DNA of 64,000 bases from Oerskovia enterophila (GTDB lineage Bacteria > Actinomycetota > Actinomycetes > Actinomycetales > Cellulomonadaceae), in NCBI RefSeq assembly GCF_001692445.1, contig NZ_MAQA01000003.1, forward strand, positions 1-64,000, written 5' to 3'. The notes beneath the pieces were generated by a model. The model worked only from the letters and a program-made list of their open reading frames with translations, was not told the DNA's origin and did not search any database. This document shows, in pieces, positions 61,133 through 64,000 of this stretch (the stretch's first letter is position 1; each line of letters opens with the position of its first letter). The position numbers and the translations under genes were made by a program.

Positions 61133-62464
61133 CTAGGGGATGATTTGCAGCGCCAGGTTCTGTGAGGTCAGCGCCTTCGCCACCGAGGTGGTGAGGATGT
61201 TGTACCCACAGACCCGGTTGGTCTCCGCTGGGTCACCAGGGCACGGAATACCGGCACCCACGCCAGCCGAGATGATCGTCGCTGCACTGCGCTTCAGGCC
61301 GGAGGATGTGTTCGTCAGGACATACCCGGGCCCACCGCTGTCACCCTGCCCTGCGCCAATCTGGCTTGAGTTGATGGTGCGGTAGGCGTACACAGTCTGT
61401 GTCCCGCCAGCTCCAAGACTCACGGTGCGATTGGATTCCGGTTCGGTAACAATGTTGCCACAGACCAGGCCGGTGAACGACCCCGAGTAGCAGATCTCAC
61501 TGCCGACCACCGGAGATGTCAGGCCGTTGATTTCAGTGTACGAGCTGGAGTTCCACGCCCCCGTCCACATGAACGGGTACGAAATAGTGCTGTCAATCGT
61601 TGCGACGTCGTACAGCTCGTTCCGACTCACGGTGTTGCCCAGCATGTAGTACGAGTTGCTCCCCGCGACACCGTCGTGGACGACCCAGGTGTCGCCTACC
61701 TGCGCGCAGTGCGCAGCCGTGAGCAGGAACTTCTTGTTGTTCTCGGACGGCCTGACGGCCGCGAAAGCACTGGTGCAACGGTTGGTGATCTTGTTGGTGA
61801 GGAACTTGTTAATTCGCGCGCCCGCAAAGTGATTCGTGTCGCTTTGACGCGAACTAAACGCAACAGGCAGCTCCTCGAACTCGACGGGCACCTGGGCGAC
61901 ACGTGAGACGGCACGCTCGTTGCCAGCAACTGCACTCCTCGCGCCCCCACTGCTGGGCGACAGCGCCACGATCAGTCCTGCCCCGTCGGCACGCATCGTC
62001 ACGGAGGCGACGTCGACCCCGGCCGCCCCGTTGAGCAGTTCTTGGGCCGTCTCGCGCAGTTCTTTCGGGAAGTACTCGCTCTGGAGAAGAGCAACGGGCG
62101 CCGACACATCGTCGAGCGCCCGGTCAAGGTCGCTCTCGTCGCCGTACCAGTAGACCTCGATCGCGCTGCGGTCCAGGGCGATACCCACAGACGCCAAGCG
62201 GTCATGTCCTTCCAGCCGTTCGGTGAGAGCGACCGCATCCTGCTGCATCTGGTCATCCACCACTGGAAGCGTCAGTAGGTCTGCCTCCGGGTAGGCATCG
62301 TTGGCCTGTGGCGCCTCCGACGGCGCAGGGCCAGGCAGGATGGTGAGTGAGTCATCGCCGGCGACTGCGCTGGCAGGAACAACGAAGGCCACGCCAGCGG
62401 CAAGCACGATTGCGGAGAACAGTGCTACTCGCGGTCGCCTCTTGCGGAATTGGTTTTGCGTCAT
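61133..62464 (-). CDS. Secreted trypsin-like (S1) serine protease
   Basis: About 443 residues from ATG 62464. Signal peptide: basic RKRRPR then VALFSAIVLAAGVAFVVPAS. A propeptide-like region of about 170 residues follows (DQMQQDAVALTERLEGHDRL and beyond). The protease domain has the triad His in FLLTAAHCAQVGD, Asp in NELYDVATIDSTI and Ser in GAGQGDSGGPGYVL. Paired Cys (HC ... RC; EICYSG ... VCGN; IPCPGD ... VCGYN) suggest disulfides. Similar to streptogrisin-type proteases with an N-terminal pro-region. Lower GC than the transfer genes. Likely secreted cargo. Confidence 0.88.
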   Translation of the reverse strand: MTQNQFRKRRPRVALFSAIVLAAGVAFVVPASAVAGDDSLTILPGPAPSEAPQANDAYPEADLLTLPVVDDQMQQDAVALTERLEGHDRLASVGIALDRSAIEVYWYGDESDLDRALDDVSAPVALLQSEYFPKELRETAQELLNGAAGVDVASVTMRADGAGLIVALSPSSGGARSAVAGNERAVSRVAQVPVEFEELPVAFSSRQSDTNHFAGARINKFLTNKITNRCTSAFAAVRPSENNKKFLLTAAHCAQVGDTWVVHDGVAGSNSYYMLGNTVSRNELYDVATIDSTISYPFMWTGAWNSSSYTEINGLTSPVVGSEICYSGSFTGLVCGNIVTEPESNRTVSLGAGGTQTVYAYRTINSSQIGAGQGDSGGPGYVLTNTSSGLKRSAATIISAGVGAGIPCPGDPAETNRVCGYNILTTSVAKALTSQNLALQIIP

Positions 62465-62666
62465 CGAAGGAGCCCCTCTGTCATCGATGGTTGTCGCCAG
62501 CTTCGTCGCTGACGTGCCCGCAGCCTCCCACGGAAGCGCGCTGAGGGCCACCGGGAGGCTTGCACGGGAGTTTGGAACGCCGCATTTCCAGCATTCACCG
62601 TGCTTCTAGCGTGATCGGGTTCAACTCCATCACTGGGCCATTCCCCAGGCCTCACTCGGTAATCAT

Positions 62667-64000
62667 CTAGTCACCGTCCAGGACGTCGAACTTCACGCGC
62701 GTCAGGACCGTCTGGTCGGTGCCCTGATACTCGCCGTGGCTCTTCACTGCCCCGCCGGTCAGGGTGATCTTCGCCCCGACCTCGACCTCTTGGCGGCGTG
62801 AAGCGAACCACTTCAGCTCGTGGCCGGCCTCGTCACGCATCAGCAGCAACGTCTTGGTGACCTCCATGCGCTGGTACGGGTCGTGCTCGGTCATGTGGTG
62901 CACCTTGGCGACGGTCACGCCCATGCCCTTGACCTTCTCCCCGACCGGCGCCGCGAACCCGGGCGTGGGAGGGACGTAGGCCTTGCGGTCCTTGTGCCAG
63001 GCCCACGGGGAGACTGCGGAGACGAGCAGGCCGAGGTTCTTCGCGCCGACCCACTCCCCTCGGGTGACGGTGCGGACGTTGTGACCCCAGTCCGAGTCGT
63101 CGTCGATGCCCTCCTCGATGTAGTCGCGCAGGGCGTCGACCTCGCCGTCGGCCGTTAGCTGGGCGGCGCGCTCACGAATGCGCTCGCGCCACGCGCGCTC
63201 CTCGGGGCGCTCTCGGGGCGAGGGGTAAATCGCGGCGAGCACCTTCCCCGACGTCGCGTGCTCCCCGGTCATCTCCGCTCGGCTACGCGAGACAAAGCCT
63301 TCCTCGTGGGATATCGCGAGCGAGAGCGCCAGGACGTCTTCGACAGGGGTCACCGAGCGCCCGTTGCTGAACGAGCCCGCGCCCGGTTCGTCGTCGTCCT
63401 CGCCGACCCCCTCGACAGGGTCGTAGCCCAGGGCCCACAGGCCAGTGGGTCGCACCCCGAGGAACGCCTGGACGCACGTGGAGCCGAGCTGGGTCCGCTC
63501 CCCCGCCTCGTCCTGGACCAGGTAGGTGGTGGCCCGCTGCTGGGTGCGTCCGCAGTGGGCGCACTCCATCGACGTCGGCGTCCACCCGTCGAGGTTCTCC
63601 CCGCGGGCCACGCGCGTGACCAGCCCCGCATCCTCGGACTCGACGGCTGCCATGAAGCGGTAGCCGCTGAAGCTGATGGCCGGGGCGTTGAGGGTCAGCG
63701 TCGTGAACGGCATGTGGTGGGTGGTCTGGGTGCCGTCGGGGGCCTGCTCGATGACGGGGCGCACGTCCTGGGTCGTCTCGAACTCGAAGCGTTCCTCGAT
63801 CCCGGCTCGGGCCAGGCGTTTGTTCGCCGCCTCGATCCGCTCGATCGCCTCGGGGAGCCGGTGGGAGGCGAAGACGTGGACCTGGCCGGGCGCGGGTTCC
63901 TGGTCCTGCTCATCGGGCTCGTGGGCGCCGGCGAGCGTCAGGGCGTCCAGGCCACCGGCCGCTTCGTCCACAGGCTTGTCCGTGAACTTCCCGTCACGGG
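62667..64000 (-). CDS. Hypothetical element protein with shared N-terminal tag (start beyond the window)
   Basis: At least 444 residues; the 5' end is outside. The visible N-terminus RDGKFTDKPVDEAA then GGLDAL is the shared tag. A possible metal site, SMECAHCGRTQQR ... LGSTCVQAFLG, lies in the middle. The C-terminal part (VEVGAKITLTGGAVKSHGEY; TDQTVLTRVKFDVLDGD) looks like an OB-fold or single-strand-binding-like beta region seen in primase-associated element proteins. No family is recognised with certainty. It probably begins a unit that continues to the right. Confidence 0.7.
   Translation of the reverse strand, partial: RDGKFTDKPVDEAAGGLDALTLAGAHEPDEQDQEPAPGQVHVFASHRLPEAIERIEAANKRLARAGIEERFEFETTQDVRPVIEQAPDGTQTTHHMPFTTLTLNAPAISFSGYRFMAAVESEDAGLVTRVARGENLDGWTPTSMECAHCGRTQQRATTYLVQDEAGERTQLGSTCVQAFLGVRPTGLWALGYDPVEGVGEDDDEPGAGSFSNGRSVTPVEDVLALSLAISHEEGFVSRSRAEMTGEHATSGKVLAAIYPSPRERPEERAWRERIRERAAQLTADGEVDALRDYIEEGIDDDSDWGHNVRTVTRGEWVGAKNLGLLVSAVSPWAWHKDRKAYVPPTPGFAAPVGEKVKGMGVTVAKVHHMTEHDPYQRMEVTKTLLLMRDEAGHELKWFASRRQEVEVGAKITLTGGAVKSHGEYQGTDQTVLTRVKFDVLDGD

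Larger units (their letters stand above)
26994..64000. mobile_element. Integrative and conjugative element (left 37 kb; continues past the window)
   Basis: Starts at the tRNA 3' end with xis and int and continues with plasmid/phage-like genes to the right edge: DnaE-type polymerase, exonuclease, SSB, RNase HI, a peptidoglycan hydrolase and several type IV secretion membrane proteins. Gene strands alternate in blocks, many small hypotheticals occur, and several stretches (about 31.8-32.4, 33.7-38.3, 53.4-54.4 and 59.9-62.6 kb) look lower in GC than the rest. No capsid, terminase or portal gene is seen, which argues against a prophage. Relaxase, coupling protein and VirB4 should be to the right. 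Confidence 0.85.

Noticed and set aside
26994-64000. Prophage instead of conjugative element
   Set aside because: No terminase, portal, capsid, tail or lysis genes; instead wall hydrolase and type IV secretion-like membrane proteins.

Overview
The window looks like the chromosome of a high-GC actinobacterium, probably Micrococcales (Cellulomonas/Cellulosimicrobium-like), carrying the left part of a large integrated conjugative element. The assignment is inferred from very high GC with frequent GTG/TTG starts, pdtaR (ANTAR regulator), a LAxTG-type surface anchor and a 341-residue group III-like phosphofructokinase. No 16S rRNA gene is present, so the genus is not fixed.

Bases 1 to about 27,000 are core chromosome. 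The three nucleotide-excision-repair genes uvrC, uvrA and uvrB lie close together on the minus strand, interleaved with an OsmC-like protein, a metallo-beta-lactamase-fold hydrolase, a YciI-like protein and a tandem TerC pair with a possible Mn-riboswitch-type leader. Next come a LAxTG-anchored surface protein, pcp, coaE, a MarR regulator divergent from an ABC exporter, a Nudix hydrolase, rpsA, pfkA, a methyltransferase, a small HTH protein with twin operators, polA, a thioesterase, a GNAT protein, pdtaR and a tRNA with a CAA anticodon. Strong hairpin terminators close most convergent pairs. The first 128 bases carry an inverted rapZ fragment fused into the end of uvrC, which suggests a rearrangement or assembly chimera.

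From 26,994 to the right edge is an integrative and conjugative element beside the tRNA 3' end. Its order is xis and integrase; accessory and redox genes (trxB and a frameshifted nrdH); a metallophosphoesterase interrupted in frame by an HNH endonuclease; RNase HI; lower-GC cargo of secreted proteins and lipoproteins; an AT-rich repeat-bearing region; a DNA-processing block (PD-(D/E)XK nuclease, 1532-residue DnaE, DEDDh exonuclease, SSB); and a type IV secretion block (bifunctional peptidoglycan hydrolase, VirB8-like, TrbL/VirB6-like, TcpE-like and VirB2-like proteins). No relaxase, VirB4, VirD4 or second att site is seen, so the element continues beyond 64,000.

Two element-wide signals stand out. 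A promoter-like motif, TTCTGCGCATAGGT, recurs at about eleven positions. In five cases its CATAGG-type core lies exactly 7 nt before the ATG, which implies leaderless mRNAs and co-regulation. Separately, five otherwise unrelated element proteins share an N-terminal tag of about 25 residues (HPR..DGKF..K.V.E..GGL..L). Together they suggest a coordinated programme with a common targeting or processing signal.
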